A model generated the notes under the pieces. That model saw nothing but the letters and a program-made list of their open reading frames with translations, ran no database searches and was not told where the DNA came from. The position numbers and the translations under genes were made by a program. A DNA stretch of 64,000 nt from Sinohyriopsis cumingii (lineage: Eukaryota > Mollusca > Bivalvia > Unionida > Unionidae), in the NCBI GenBank assembly GCA_028554795.2, contig CM068841.1, forward strand, positions 25,663,308 through 25,727,307, in the 5' to 3' direction. Every line of letters starts with the position of its first letter. The first letter of the stretch is position 1. Shown piece after piece: positions 25,263 to 36,096 of the stretch.

Positions 25263-26250
25263 TATTGCAAACTTAAGATCAGATACAACCTGGTTTAACT
25301 GTTGTGTCGTTGCGATGATCTGCTGCATTGTATAGTCGCTGTAATATTGTGTGACGCTTGAAAACAAATTGTGCAGTTGACTGAACATAAGTTCGTATTC
25401 TGACTTGATGCAGTCGGATAATTCATTAACATATTCTTTGTCGATTTGTGGTCTCATTACAGGAAGCCTTGTATCATCAGATGCAGTGAATGAAGATTCC
25501 ACATAACTCTATGGTTGTCCTTTTCAAAATTCTGGATGTTTTCAAATATTCTCTTGTCCGTGGCAAAGTCGACTCGTTTACGCTGTGGTGGTCCTTGATA
25601 AACACGTGGAACCTTTGATCATCCAAGAATGGATGACTGATATATATCTATCGCATAATATTTAGTTAATATTTATATCGCCGCTGATAATGTTTGCTCA
25701 TGAATAGTGATAGCAATCTGGGATTCTTGTCCTTTGATAGATTTGATTCTGCGCTGAAACTCATCATTGGTCTGTTCCATTTGATAACAACATTCCAGTC
25801 TAGGGTTCCATACTGTTTATTTTATACGAAAATACCAGTGAAGCCTGCACTATTTTGATCTAATGTTTTGCCAGCTGTGATATACTCGTAATTGTGCTAG
25901 TGCCATTTCTTTGGCTGGAATGGCAGTTGGAATGTTAACGCTGATTCGTTGAGCTTGCTGATATTATCGTGATTTTAGACGGTGTTGCATTAGCGACGAT
26001 CTGTTGTAGTAATTCGTTTCACGTTGACATTATTTGCTGAATACTGATTCTAATTCATTAGTAGAGTCTGACACAGTCATTCCAAAAGGTACATTTGTAC
26101 CTTCGTGGTAAATCTTAACCATGTATGTGACCTCAGTATCTGATATTATTCCATCGCTAAGATCTGATGACATCAGCGAAGATAATATTGAGTATGGTAG
26201 CATCGCTGTATGTAATTGTATTGTATACTTGTGTAATTTATCAACCACGC
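25242..26250 (-). pseudogene. Coiled-coil-rich ORF(s) of element A, function unknown
   Basis: Frames at 26,248-26,030 (including YHEGTNVPFGMTVSDS), a broken stretch near 25,800-25,500 (including QMEQTNDEFQRRIKSIKGQ and PPQRKRVDFATDKRIFENI), and an 86-codon frame 25,502-25,242 (YVNELSDCIKSEYELMFSQL, then MQQIIATTQQLNQVV). The last part is strongly helical with heptad-like spacing. They lie between the protease and the minor capsid candidate on the same strand. I do not recognise the protein. Confidence 0.4.
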
Positions 26251-26745
26251 ACGTGGATATCTTTTTGCGATGATATTAACAATAGCATCATTTCATGTTA
26301 CAACTGCGACACCAATTACTATCACTGGTGCTATTACATATGTAGCTGACAATGGACCTATAACCGTTACTGTTCTAGCGATGACCGCGGATGCAGAGCA
26401 TACAATTATATCAGTAGTAACGACACGACTGCGGTATTTTTTTGTTTTACTGTAAACACATCAATGATATTTGTTCAGTTGTCTCTTCTATTTACCTTCT
26501 TGATCGTATCTAAAACTTTCAACGTCGATTCAAAACTACACCTACTTAAAACTACACCTACTTAAAATATAATGAAGTATGTGTAGTTTAGCAACTAATT
26601 CAAGACACCAATAATACAACACGGGGTTGCCTTTTTCATCGGATCCACTACAAATGATTGCATGGTGACCGTAATGCTGATCCAGACGCTACTTTATATA
26701 GTACACTGTCCGTGATATATTTTACTCCAGAGATTCTGGATTCTA

Positions 26746-27060
26746 TTAAACTTCATGAATGATCCTAATTGTGTATCTACAAAAATTTGTGGACGTTTGT
26801 ACGAGATTCGAAAATTCATTCCTAAATGTGGTCATTCTATCATTGAGATAAACATTCATTGTATCACTTGCGGTTAGTAAACGATCACCAGTCTCAGTTT
26901 TGATAGTGGCGTTTTTGCTATCTAAGTATCTTTTAGGTGCCACTACATCGTCCGATTTTGGTTTTCCGACATTGATAATTGTATTTCTTTAAATGTTGAA
27001 ATCGCCATACAAAATATCTTCAATTCTTCTGATGCGTTCAGTGATCTCTCCCATGAGTGT
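26746..27060 (-). pseudogene. Small ORF of element A, function unknown
   Basis: Starts with MGEITERIRRIEDILYGDFN at about 27,055, meets one stop, and continues in the same frame as KPKSDDVVAPKRYLDSKNAT and YLNDRMTTFRNEFSNLV to 26,746. A short frame just upstream reads MSNISLTDIILRFIDATEDN. A single in-frame stop in an otherwise continuous frame argues for real coding ancestry. Family not recognised. Confidence 0.42.
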
Positions 27061-27329
27061 TAATCCTGATTCCTCTGATTTGTTTTAAATTTTACCGTTT
27101 TTAGCAAACTTAGTTATCTTCTGTTGCATCTATAAACCGCAGAATAATATCTGTCAAAGAGATATTGCTCATCTTTAGTCGTTCTTGTTTATCCGGAAAA
27201 ACAACTTCATTTTCGTTCACATTGGCGAGACTCAAAATATGAACTCGTTAAGAGTTGGCTATTTAATATGTCTCAATGCTGACCTTAATTCATGCGAGAC
27301 CTTCCGTAAATACCTACCATTATATATTA

Positions 27330-27800
27330 ACTAAGATCTTTAAAACGTTGGAAAACGTGGTATACTCGTACACGACTTTATAAGGTGATATTAGGGACTG
27401 ATATTAGGGACTTTGACAAAGAGTCGAATACAGTAATTACTCCACGGCCACATATTGGTGGATCTATTATTGTCTGTGTTGGTAATGTTGAACACCGGAC
27501 GGGAGTTTGAAACCCGCCGATATAATCTAAAAATTCCTTTGGTGGCGCCAGTCCATATGAATCGAATTAAACTATTTCACGTGGATCAATCGCTTATGCA
27601 ACCAAATGAGTACTGCGACCAGAACTTCCATCGATATTAATGATACCAGTTTCTTGGATATTTTGTTGTTTTGGTAATGAATCATGCATGAAAACACCTC
27701 TTAATTTTTTCCGTTTAATCGCTTCGCAGCATTAAGTAAATCAATATTGGACGCAGGAAGCTTCAACGTAGTGTCCCAGGAGGTCTTGGACCTTATCCGT
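27330..27800 (-). pseudogene. Adenain-like cysteine protease (element A)
   Basis: Maturation protease related to the adenovirus protease, which processes capsid proteins. On the minus strand it reads LPASNIDLLNAAKRLN, then RGVFMHDSLPK, ETGIINIDGSSG and THLVA with the catalytic His in 'THxVA', then FDSYGLAPPKEFLDYI, which contains the family signature 'FDSYGL.PP' and its acidic catalytic residue. A stop falls between the His segment and the following IDPRE, and another precedes FDSYGL. The Cys-bearing C-terminal part (about 27,470-27,400) is frameshifted. Order and spacing match Polinton proteases. A hydrophobic ORF lies directly upstream. Confidence 0.8.
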
Positions 27801-28120
27801 ACCATGAATGGAGAGTTCCTGGCAGTTTCAGACCATTCCCTTTTTGGAAGTTTTTATTCCGTGACCTGTTACTATTTTTAATGAAATCGTAGCAGCATTT
27901 CCAACAGCACCATGTGCAGCTGGTTTTGACACAGCTGGGGCCGCAGCGGCTTTTAACGCTGGTATAGCTGCAAAAATGGAAATAAACCACCAGTCTTAGC
28001 GATGTCATTAATGGCGCCTGCAGAAAGATTAAGTCGTATGCCGACCACTGATCATTTAGCTTCATTGAGATGCCTGTGTTGACGTTCTTACAATGATAGT
28101 TTATTCGTACCACCTTCAAT
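27801..28120 (-). pseudogene. Ala-rich hydrophobic ORF upstream of the protease
   Basis: The minus-strand path contains LSAGAINDIAKTGGLFPFL and then ALNAAAAPAVSKPAAHGAVG, joined by frame changes. Small Ala/Gly-rich, possibly membrane-active proteins commonly precede the protease in Polintons; this is a positional inference. Family not established. Confidence 0.4.
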
Positions 28121-28286
28121 TTGTTCTTATTTTAGTGAGAGTTTTATTCCACAATTCTTTTTGACTGTAGATTTTTAATTTGACCAGAAGTCAGAGTAAC
28201 ACAAACATGATGATATGACATTATAATATCATGAACTATTTAATTACTGATCGTTTGCGATCCATTTATATGTTTCTACTGTGGTA

Positions 28287-28745
28287 TCAATAACTCTCAT
28301 CACCTTCAAGCAACATTGTTTTGTCTAAGAGTATAAGAGCGATTACTCTGTAATTAGCAATAATTCCTCTTGCCACAGGAGCTCGAAAATGTGCACAAAC
28401 GACTGATTGTCTAAATAAATCAAGGTGTTCCAGCGAAGAGTAATAGATCGGATGCAGCGTTGTAAAATCTAGTTGTGATATTGGCGGACTGAAAACAATA
28501 TTTTGATCACGCCCCATGAATGTCACCAAACGATGATATGCACGTGCAACATGATTTCGATCAAAATTCAATAATACATCCTCAGCTGATTCTTGATGTC
28601 CATTTATTCTAATCAGAATAATATTGATAATCGTGCATATATTCAGCCTTGAGAACTGGCACATGCATGTCAAATGAGGGATCAGATACACGTTTAAATA
28701 TTTTATTATAATTGTTATCGTCTAACACGAAGACCACGTCCTGCT
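28287..28745 (-). pseudogene. Major capsid protein, C-terminal part (element A)
   Basis: Double-jelly-roll major capsid protein of Polinton/adintovirus type. The 134-codon minus-strand frame contains VLLNFDRNHVARAYHRLV, then ISQLDFTTLHPIYY, RQSVV, and near the end ANYRVIALILLDKTMLLEGD. The pattern 'DF..L.PiyyFD' followed by '..SvvD.q....F....a.Y.lvisD+.m....dg' is the conserved C-terminal jelly-roll of this family. A broken frame just upstream (SFDMHVPVLKAEYM) extends it. The N-terminal jelly-roll is missing, since only about 170 of roughly 600 residues are left. Confidence 0.72.
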
Positions 28746-28910
28746 TTCAGACTAGCAGTTATATTTTATTTCCTTTTCTGATATGGGTACATCAGCCAAC
28801 TCTTTTAGTTTTTTTATTAGCAACTTGATTTATTATTTTACTAACATTCGCAAGCATAATTTCGGTACTGGGTAATTTTACTGGCTGTGGTTGTCGTCGG
28901 ACTAATCGTG

Positions 28911-29126
28911 CTACCCTATACTTGCGAACGCTTTACTAGCAACATCACCAACATCACCAATACCTTTAACACGAACAAAGTCAATAGCCTTCATTCCCAG
29001 TTGCTTTGCAATCGGTATTGATTTTGGGGCTATCCTTCTGAATAGACCCTGAGCATCATCACCGAATTTATCTCCGTAGGTAACCTTATATGATGGTAAT
29101 CGCGAATTTATCTCCTGAGTCCACAC
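28911..29126 (-). CDS. Small basic virion-type ORF (element A)
   Basis: An intact 71-codon minus-strand frame starting MWTQEINSRLPSY and ending GDVGDVASKAFASIG. It has a Lys/Arg-containing amphipathic centre (IAPKSIPIAKQLGMKAIDFV) and a Gly/Ala-rich tail. Small proteins of this composition are typical minor virion components of Polintons. It lies between the terminal repeat and the capsid remnant. A possible continuation after its stop is ARLVRRQPQPVKL (about 28,905-28,865). Function not known. Confidence 0.4.
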   Translation of the reverse strand: MWTQEINSRLPSYKVTYGDKFGDDAQGLFRRIAPKSIPIAKQLGMKAIDFVRVKGIGDVGDVASKAFASIG

Positions 29127-29194
29127 TGAGCATTATGTATAATCATTTTATTTTAGTCATTGTATCTAATTGCGTATCTCAATCACAGTGGATA

Positions 29195-29816
29195 TCTAAG
29201 GAGGGGGATTACCGCCATAATTATATGCTTGTATTTTCTATTTTTCCTTGATGCATTATTGTAAATGACTGCTTGCAAGTGCTACTTTAATAATTATATC
29301 CATGCATATTGTATTCTTCATTGGTGCAAACTGTACGTGGCAGTTTCCAAATGCTACTTTCCTTCTGCATTATTGTAAATGGCTGCTTGCAAGTGCTACG
29401 TTCATAATTCCATCCATGTATATTGTATTCTTCATTGATGCAAACTGTAAAGGGCTAGTTGCAAATGCTTAGATCTACTTTCCTTCTGCGTCATTGTATC
29501 TCGCTTTTTGCCAAACGCTGAATTCATTCCGTAGTTTGTCGAATGGCAAATGCTATATCAATTATTACAAGTTTTTAATATTCTTTTAATAAACTTGCTA
29601 TATCGCAAATTATACTGTTCCAGCTGTTGATTTTGTTCTGCATTTTACACATTTTGCCTCGCAACACCGTAAGTTCAAATTGTTCTCCTATAGTCCATGC
29701 TTTATGAAAAAACGTATCTGGTAAAATCGTGATTATAATGAGGCATCAGGCATGTTGCAAGTTAGAATCAAGGAAGTTGGCATGAAATAAAGCCTCCATA
29801 TGACAACAGATGGCGC
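29195..29816. repeat. Right terminal inverted repeat of element A
   Basis: 29,199-29,620 aligns in reverse complement with 45,520-45,795, for example 'ggattaccgccata', 'ctgcttgcaagtgctac', 'tattgtattcttcatt' and 'gtcgaatggcaaatgctat'. Similarity weakens towards the outer end, but both reach a shared ATGACAACAGATGGCG (29,801-29,816 and 45,397-45,412). Because the copies face outward, they are ends of two separate elements. A has an extra internal duplication of about 115 bp (see separate entry). Confidence 0.82.
29252..29480. repeat. 115-bp tandem duplication inside the A terminal repeat
   Basis: Units begin at 29,252 and 29,367. Each contains 'gcattattgtaaatg', 'ctgcttgcaagtgctac', 'ccatg(c/t)atattgtattc' and 'tgcaaactgta'. 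The B end has one unit only, so the duplication is specific to A. Confidence 0.85.
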
Positions 29817-30509
<693 letters not shown>

Positions 30510-30727
30510 GCTTTTAAAGTATTGGCATAAAACAATTTGATATAACAATACTATTGCTATATATCAAATTGTGATCCACCCATGGTGCTATAATATGCAT
30601 ATATATACTTTCTTGGAACTGTGCACTGTCAGTTCTATTCTGATAGATCAATGATGAATTTCCACTCATTAATCATTAATGATGTATGACAATAACGACA
30701 AAAAGTAATAATAATCCCCATTTTCCA

Positions 30728-30965
30728 AATGAATTTAACATGGTACACAATTTCATCGCAATCCTTTCCTTCTTTCCCTCTCCCCTCATGCATAAGGAAC
30801 ATAATGTGCAGAAATTTGGAAAGAGTGAGAAAAATAAATTGGGCTGGATGAAAACCTTGACACTAAACTTGCACTAAGTAACTTGCAAGAATATGGTTTA
30901 GCATGTGTATACATCCCTTGTAATCTATCTACAGTGTTTATATCATAAATGATACAAAGTTGCAA
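30728..30965 (+). repeat. Dispersed repeat R2, copy 1
   Basis: Aligns with 49,066-49,325 in the same orientation. Shared words are 'aatgaattta', 'atcgcaatcctttc', 'ctcatgcataag', 'gcagaaat', 'acagtgtttatat' and 'atggtacaaa'-like ends. Both copies lie a short distance after a long TA microsatellite (220 bp here, 42 bp in copy 2). Confidence 0.75.
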
Positions 30966-31399
30966 TAGCCTCATTATATAAGAAAATAAATTCTAAGAAT
31001 ATGGGTCTGTTTTCTATATCTAAACATAAAGAACATTTCCAATTATGAGATGCTTTTTTCCTCAGATTTCAAACTGGAAACTAAATTTTGTATCATTTAA
31101 AATCATATGCATCTATATATCTGCCTTGGAACAATGAATAAAGTAAATTCCATAATTTAAATGACTTAATCGCTCAGAAGACAGAGTCATAAGCATATTT
31201 CTTCGCAGAATAATAAAAACCACTTACCAGTTTCTGACTACATTGTAAGAGGTCTTAGAAGTAAGTAACAATTACTTTATAAACATGAAATACATTTAAT
31301 CTAAGTTATAGACCCCATGTACTATTCATCAGATAAGATAAAAGACTGGGTCTCAGAAGTTGAAGCCACACACGTACCAGTTCATTAATTTGTGAAACA
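30966..31399. other. Intergenic, no gene seen
   Basis: AT-rich sequence between repeat R2 and the retrotransposon remnant. Confidence 0.5.
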
Positions 31400-32410
31400 T
31401 GGGGTCATTATGAGAAAATGGAGATGTATCTACTGGTGATGAGTGGTCACTGAGCAATCAAATTGTTGTTCCAAAGTCGTATAGACAGGAAATTCATAGT
31501 CGAGACCATGAAACACCTAAGCTGTCATTGTCAATAAGACTTGTCACAAGAACTTGAACCATTTTATTGGCTGAAAATTGAAAGTGAGGTTTATAAATAT
31601 CATATATCTTGTCACACTTGTTAAATGGTAGGAGGCCCCAATCAGAAGATATCTAAGGCACATCTGCAACCTATTCCTGCATTTGACCATTTGTCGAACC
31701 ATTTAGCAGAAAAATGGTAAACTGTCGGTTTCTTACCTGATATCAGTCAGGCAACCAATACTTGTTCACCATAATGGGTGCATCCACAAGATTTCCATAG
31801 GCTATTCCTTTAAAGAATGATAAAGCAAAAACTATTCTACAAGTTTGGGGAATTTTGTTAACATTTGTTTGCTTCCCCAAATCTGTCCAATCTGACCAAG
31901 GGTCAGATTTTATGTTTGGATATTTCCGACAACTTAAGTATGAATTAGACATCCAACAGTTTAATTGTTCTGCCTATCAGAAAGTCAAAGGGATATGGAA
32001 CGATTTCATCAAATTTTGAAGAACGATACTCAGTGATTTACTTTAATAAAGCAAGGGATTGGTATGATGGTCTTCATTTTCCGTTATTTGCTGCTAGTCA
32101 TTCAGTTTAAGAATCATTGGGGTTTAGATTTTTTGAACTGGTATTTCTACATACTGTCCGTGGACCAGTTATTAAAATAGAAACTTCTTTCAAATGTAGA
32201 TTCCAAGATTAATCTTTTTGACTATCTCTCTTATTTCAAATTTAAGTTATTAAAGATTTGTTAAGTAGCAAGAACTAATTTTCACTTTACTCAGTCAAAA
32301 ATGAAGTTTAGGTGTGACACAATTACACAGGGAACTTTAAGCCTGGTGTTTAAGTTCTAGCTGTCTTACCAATACCTCAATTTCATCTTCAGGCTAAGTG
32401 TTATGGTCCT
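31400..32410 (+). pseudogene. Retrotransposon integrase remnant
   Basis: The zinc-finger region reads SNQIVVPKSYRQEIHSRDH, and the downstream CHTC part is 'SHLL.GGPNQKISKAHLQPI'-like. The catalytic core reads QYLFTIMGASTRFP, then after a stop AIPLKNDKAKTILQVW, SVQSDQGSDFMFGYFRQL (the second catalytic Asp in 'SDQGS') and QFNCSAYQKVKG. The continuation SFSLGFRFFELVF is approximate because frames break. The C-terminal region (32,190-32,410) shows FKPGV, LAVLPIPQFHLQAKCYGPYT. Stops are numerous. Confidence 0.78.
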
Positions 32411-32415
32411 TACAC

Positions 32416-32898
32416 CAGGGTTCCTGCAGTCATGAAAATCCTGGAAAAGTTTGTAAATTACAGAAAAGCACTTAAAGGGCCTTGAAAAGTTTTGAAATTT
32501 TTCTAAGTCATTCAAAGTTTTGGAAAAGTCATGGAATTTGGTTATTTTGCATTATCCGGTCACATTTATTTGCAGACACAAAAGTTTTACCAACCTAACT
32601 TCTTCAATTGGATTTTGTTAGAGTAGGTTCTCCATAAACTTAAGTTACACTACATCCAGGGATTTTACCAACATTCAAAATCATTGTAATCATGGCATTG
32701 AAAAGAGATTGATCTATCTGATTGGATGAAGTATGTCCAAAAGCCAACTGTAAAATGTTTGTGTTAAATTTACATGTTAGGTCAGTATTAGAGGTTATAC
32801 ATTTGCATAATAGGTACTCTTTAAATTGGTAAAGAGGTCTTGTAAAATTGTAGAAAAGTCATGGAATTATATTTTTTTTAAAGATTGCAGGAATCCTG
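32416..32898. mobile_element. hAT-type MITE inserted in the Gypsy integrase tail
   Basis: Left end CAGGGTTCCTGCA, right end TGCAGGAATCCTG: terminal inverted repeats with one mismatch that start with the hAT-like CAGGG. The interior is rich in 'ggaaaagtcatgga' words, seen twice at 32,521-32,537 and 32,855-32,867. Flanks resemble an imperfect 8-bp duplication (ccttacac / ttatactt). The integrase frame reads GPYT before the insert and YTFEKKVDLIYIIKSPGR after it, so the insert is later than the retrotransposon. Confidence 0.78.
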
Positions 32899-32906
32899 TT
32901 ATACTT

Positions 32907-34345
32907 TTGAAAAGAAAGTAGACTTAATTTATATCATTAAGAGCCCTGGGAGGCAGAAACATAAACATCTGTTTGGTATGGTAAAGGAGTATTTTGATAG
33001 AGATAGAACAGTTAATGATTCAGTCAGTTTAGTTTATTTATCCTATACAGTGAGAATGTAAACGATGCCATGATGGAATGCAATATGTCTAGTGACTTTA
33101 GTTTAACCAGAATTTGGAATTCAGAGCTATTAAACAATCTGGACCAAAAACTTTCATATCTAGAATAATAGGGAAGGAGTGAACGAAACAATTTTAAATG
33201 ATTATAAACATGTGTTTCCTGATGTTCGAACACGAATAAATAAAATCTATCGAGATGTATACTCTATCAGGACAATGATGTTGTAGATTCTACATATGTG
33301 AAACAACAGTCCTATAGGATGAATCCTCTCAAGCAGGAATATTTGAAAAAGGAAAGTCACTTTTACTGGAGAATGATTACAGAGATCATAGAATCAAGTA
33401 AAAGTAATTGCAGGTCACCATGTATCCTTGTGTCTAAACCAGATAATACATGTACTTTCCACATGTGTACTGACTAAACAAAAGTCAACACTGGCACTAA
33501 AACAGATTCATTTCCAAAGTATGGTGTGCTGTCCTTTGGAACAAAAAAAAATATCTGGCTACATTCCAGTGTTTAATGAATGTTGATATCTGTTCTAGAT
33601 AATTAGAATGCATACATCGATGATGTCATTATCTACAACACCTGGGAAGATCACTTGGAAACCATTCAGAATTTTTTTTTATTAACTCCGTGAAGCAAAT
33701 CTGACAATTTATGTACAAGTGAGTTTTGCCAGGTTTATTTCACATTTTTAGGACATATTGTGGGACAAGGTTAAGTTAAATATATAGAAGTTATGGTCAA
33801 GGTCATCATAGTTCCCAGTTCTCATTAAAAGGAACTTATGCGATTTTTGGGTAAGGATGGTTATTGTCAGAAATTTTGCTATGTTTTTCCATAATTGACG
33901 AGCCTAGGTCAAGTTTGTTAAGAAATTTAAGTTTCATTTGTCTGGAATTTGATTTGAAAAAGTAAAAGCAATGCTTAAAAGTGCACCAGTTCTTTCCGCA
34001 TCAAATTTCAATTATTTAAAACGTCTGTTGATGCAAGTGATGTAGGGGTTGGAGGAGTATTAATCCAAGAAGATAAAAATGTAGATCATCAAGTACGGCT
34101 ATTAAAAAAGTGAACAATCATCAGAGAAACTGTTCCAAAACTGAAAAGGAATGTTTGTCTTTGACGTTGTCTTTGCAACATTCTGAAGTGTATATTAGTT
34201 TATTTCTTTCTCTGGATGTATTCAGTGATCAGTCCCCTCATTTTCATTAAACAAAAAATGAAAAGTAGAGGTTGTGGAGGTTGATATAATACTACAAGAA
34301 TACAGCAATGATATTTGATGTCTGGAAAAAAGATAATGAAGATTG
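32907..34345 (+). pseudogene. Integrase tail, reverse transcriptase and RNase H remnants
   Basis: The frame after the MITE ends with HLFGMVKEYFDRDRTVND. A linker with ELLNNLDQKLSYLE and NDYKHVFPDV then leads into RT: YRMNPLKQEYLKKE, CRSPCILVSKPDNT, KTDSFPK, TFQCLMNV and AYIDDVIIYN, in which YIDD is the catalytic box, then FLGHIVGQG. RNase H shows FKTSVDASDVGVGGVLIQED with a catalytic Asp, KTEKECLSL and VFSDQSP. Frameshifts occur about every 100-200 bp. Protease and gag are not seen. Confidence 0.82.
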
Positions 34346-34989
34346 AAGATGAACTCTATGTGAATAGAAGTAATATATTGCTTTATTCTGTGTAATTCAT
34401 ACAACATTTTGTTTTAACTACTATAATATCAGATGCATATTTGAGTTTGATGTAAAATAAAGCATTATTGTGTTCGATGATACATGTTCTTTGAGCATTC
34501 CAACAACAATCATCTGCCCACATGTCAAATATTCTTCTTTCTGTGCATCTACCTGCAAATAAAAAATAAGAAAGTTTAAGAACAATTACCATAAATTCAC
34601 TTTTATAGATATTAATTTGTGTGCTTTTAAAAACAAATGGACACTTTTATGAGTATTCAAATCTGTGAATGTGTTATGGTGTTTTTGAAACAATCAAAAC
34701 TTATTTAACAGCATGAGAGAAGAGAATTCACAGCAAATGCACAAAATACACATGACAAACTTACATGTACATATTTAACTAAACAATACTGATTTCATCA
34801 CGTGATTTTTAGATGTTACTGTTAATGAACCCTTCTCAATTTAAGAAATTAATAATATAAGCTATTTCTAGTATTATAGTTTTCAGTTTTGATGATACAT
34901 GATGAAATTTGTATTTGCAGTAACAGTCATAGTTGCAGTATAATACAACTACTGATGTAAAAGATACACATCTTTCAAAAACTAGAACA
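34346..34989. other. No gene seen; expected 3' LTR not recognised
   Basis: AT-rich sequence after the RNase H remnant. I could not match any part to a copy upstream of 31,400, so no LTR is called. Confidence 0.45.
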
Positions 34990-35084
34990 CTATTCATAAT
35001 GATACAACTATTCATAATGATACAACTATTCATAATGATACAGTTATTCATAATCATACAACTATTCATAATGATACAACTACA
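34990..35084. repeat. 18-bp minisatellite, about five units
   Basis: Unit CTATTCATAATGATACAA repeated head to tail. One unit has CAG for CAA and the next has ATC for ATG. The units abut without spacers. Confidence 0.93.
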
Positions 35085-35344
35085 CATCTGCTTAAACATA
35101 TCAGTGCACAAGTTTTGGATATGAAAGAAATCTTATACCAAAGTTTCGTCTGAATACAGTAAATGATGTTGATAACATAATTTAAAAACTATGACAAAAT
35201 TTTAATACTGTTGACAATGCTATTGCCACTGGATGTGACTACCTTGCCACAGTTGTGCAGGTGAGGTAGTTAAAATTGTATGAAGGAAATTTGAGAGCAA
35301 TGTTAATGCACTGCAGTTCTATGCATTTTTAAATATAAGCAACA

Positions 35345-35806
35345 AACCTGTGCTTCCTGGCAATTTGTCAATGCTGATAAATCAAGGTCTCTTTGAATGG
35401 GTCATATATAGCACACAGCTTGCCCCAAGTCGCTTTCATCTGCCAGGTAAGCACTGATGTATCCACCATGTGGCATCCGAATCCTTTCTAAGAACACACG
35501 GCTGCTAATGCCTGGCCTCGGCAATTCAAATCCCCCTCCAGATTTTAATCTGGGAAAGCTTTCTTCAAGTTTGGTCCTGAAATATGCGGGGTCACTGTCC
35601 TTACAAAAATTTATCTTTTTATCTCCTAGACCAGCATCATAAAGGCACTTTTGTTCATCTCTGCTGGGAACATTGTCCTGAAGAAAAGACGGAAAATAAT
35701 CTGTTAGTGTTTGTGAAAGCACATAAAAAGCCTGACCCTCACTACCACCCAAAACGAAGTCCAATGTGGCATCAGCAGCAAAGATGAGAACAGTAAAGAT
35801 CAGCAA
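35345..35806 (-). pseudogene. Conserved invertebrate protein exon with in-frame TGA
   Basis: A 134-codon minus-strand frame of richer, host-like composition. It reads NVPSRDEQKCLYDAGLGDKK, then FRTKLEESFPRLKSGGGFEL, SSRVFLERIRMPHGGY and YLADESDLGQAVCYI. This resembles an uncharacterised region found in many invertebrate and fish proteins, some of which carry a HECT E3 ligase domain further on ('LGxKxI.F', 'FP+L..gGGFEL', 'GGY...YL.d.sgLGQA..YIRPIQ.DL'). Where the family has Arg, this copy has TGA; the same frame continues as PIQRDLDLSALTNCQE to about 35,345. It is a pseudogene, an allele with a stop, or an assembly error. A related upstream segment is at 39,745-40,000. Confidence 0.55.
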
Positions 35807-36096
35807 TATCCTTGACGTTCAGTACCCACCAACCCAAATTAGTTACAAAATTACTACATGTCAATAGTGAGTAAATCTGTCCTGTCTATCATTCCATTAC
35901 AGATACCTATGATGTGACTGTGATATTGAAACCACCTTCTGACAATGTCATGACAATATTATAAGTTTCACCATATTAAGCTTCTACCACAGAAATAATA
36001 CAGGCATGGCAATATGCACACTTCTGTGTTTACAGTCACAATACATCTTGGTGTGTCCAAAAATATTCTCGATATTTTCACTTAATGTTGCTACTA
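35807..36096. other. No gene seen
   Basis: Short spacer that would be intronic if the flanking exon-like segments form one gene. Confidence 0.4.

Larger units (their letters stand above)
31400..34345 (+). mobile_element. Decayed Ty3/Gypsy retrotransposon with integrase before RT (Gmr1-like order)
   Basis: Plus-strand pol remnant without visible LTRs or gag. Integrase comes first (31,400-32,410), then its C-terminal tail continues after a MITE insertion (32,907-33,050), then reverse transcriptase (33,300-33,780) and RNase H (33,980-34,345). The order IN-RT-RH is the reverse of ordinary Ty3/Gypsy and is known from the Gmr1-like group. Every domain is broken by stops and frameshifts, so this is an old copy. 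Separate entries give the domains. Confidence 0.82.

Noticed and set aside
26270-26455. Thr/Ile/Val-rich plus-strand ORF
   Set aside because: Opposes the minus-strand gene block of element A; the opposite strand also reads open in places, and neither frame gives a recognisable domain.
31743-31952. 69-codon minus-strand ORF
   Set aside because: Antisense to the Gypsy integrase core (QYLFTIMGASTRFP, SVQSDQGSDFMFG on the plus strand).
34990-35084. CRISPR-like array
   Set aside because: The 18-bp units abut with no spacers, in a eukaryotic context; it is a minisatellite.
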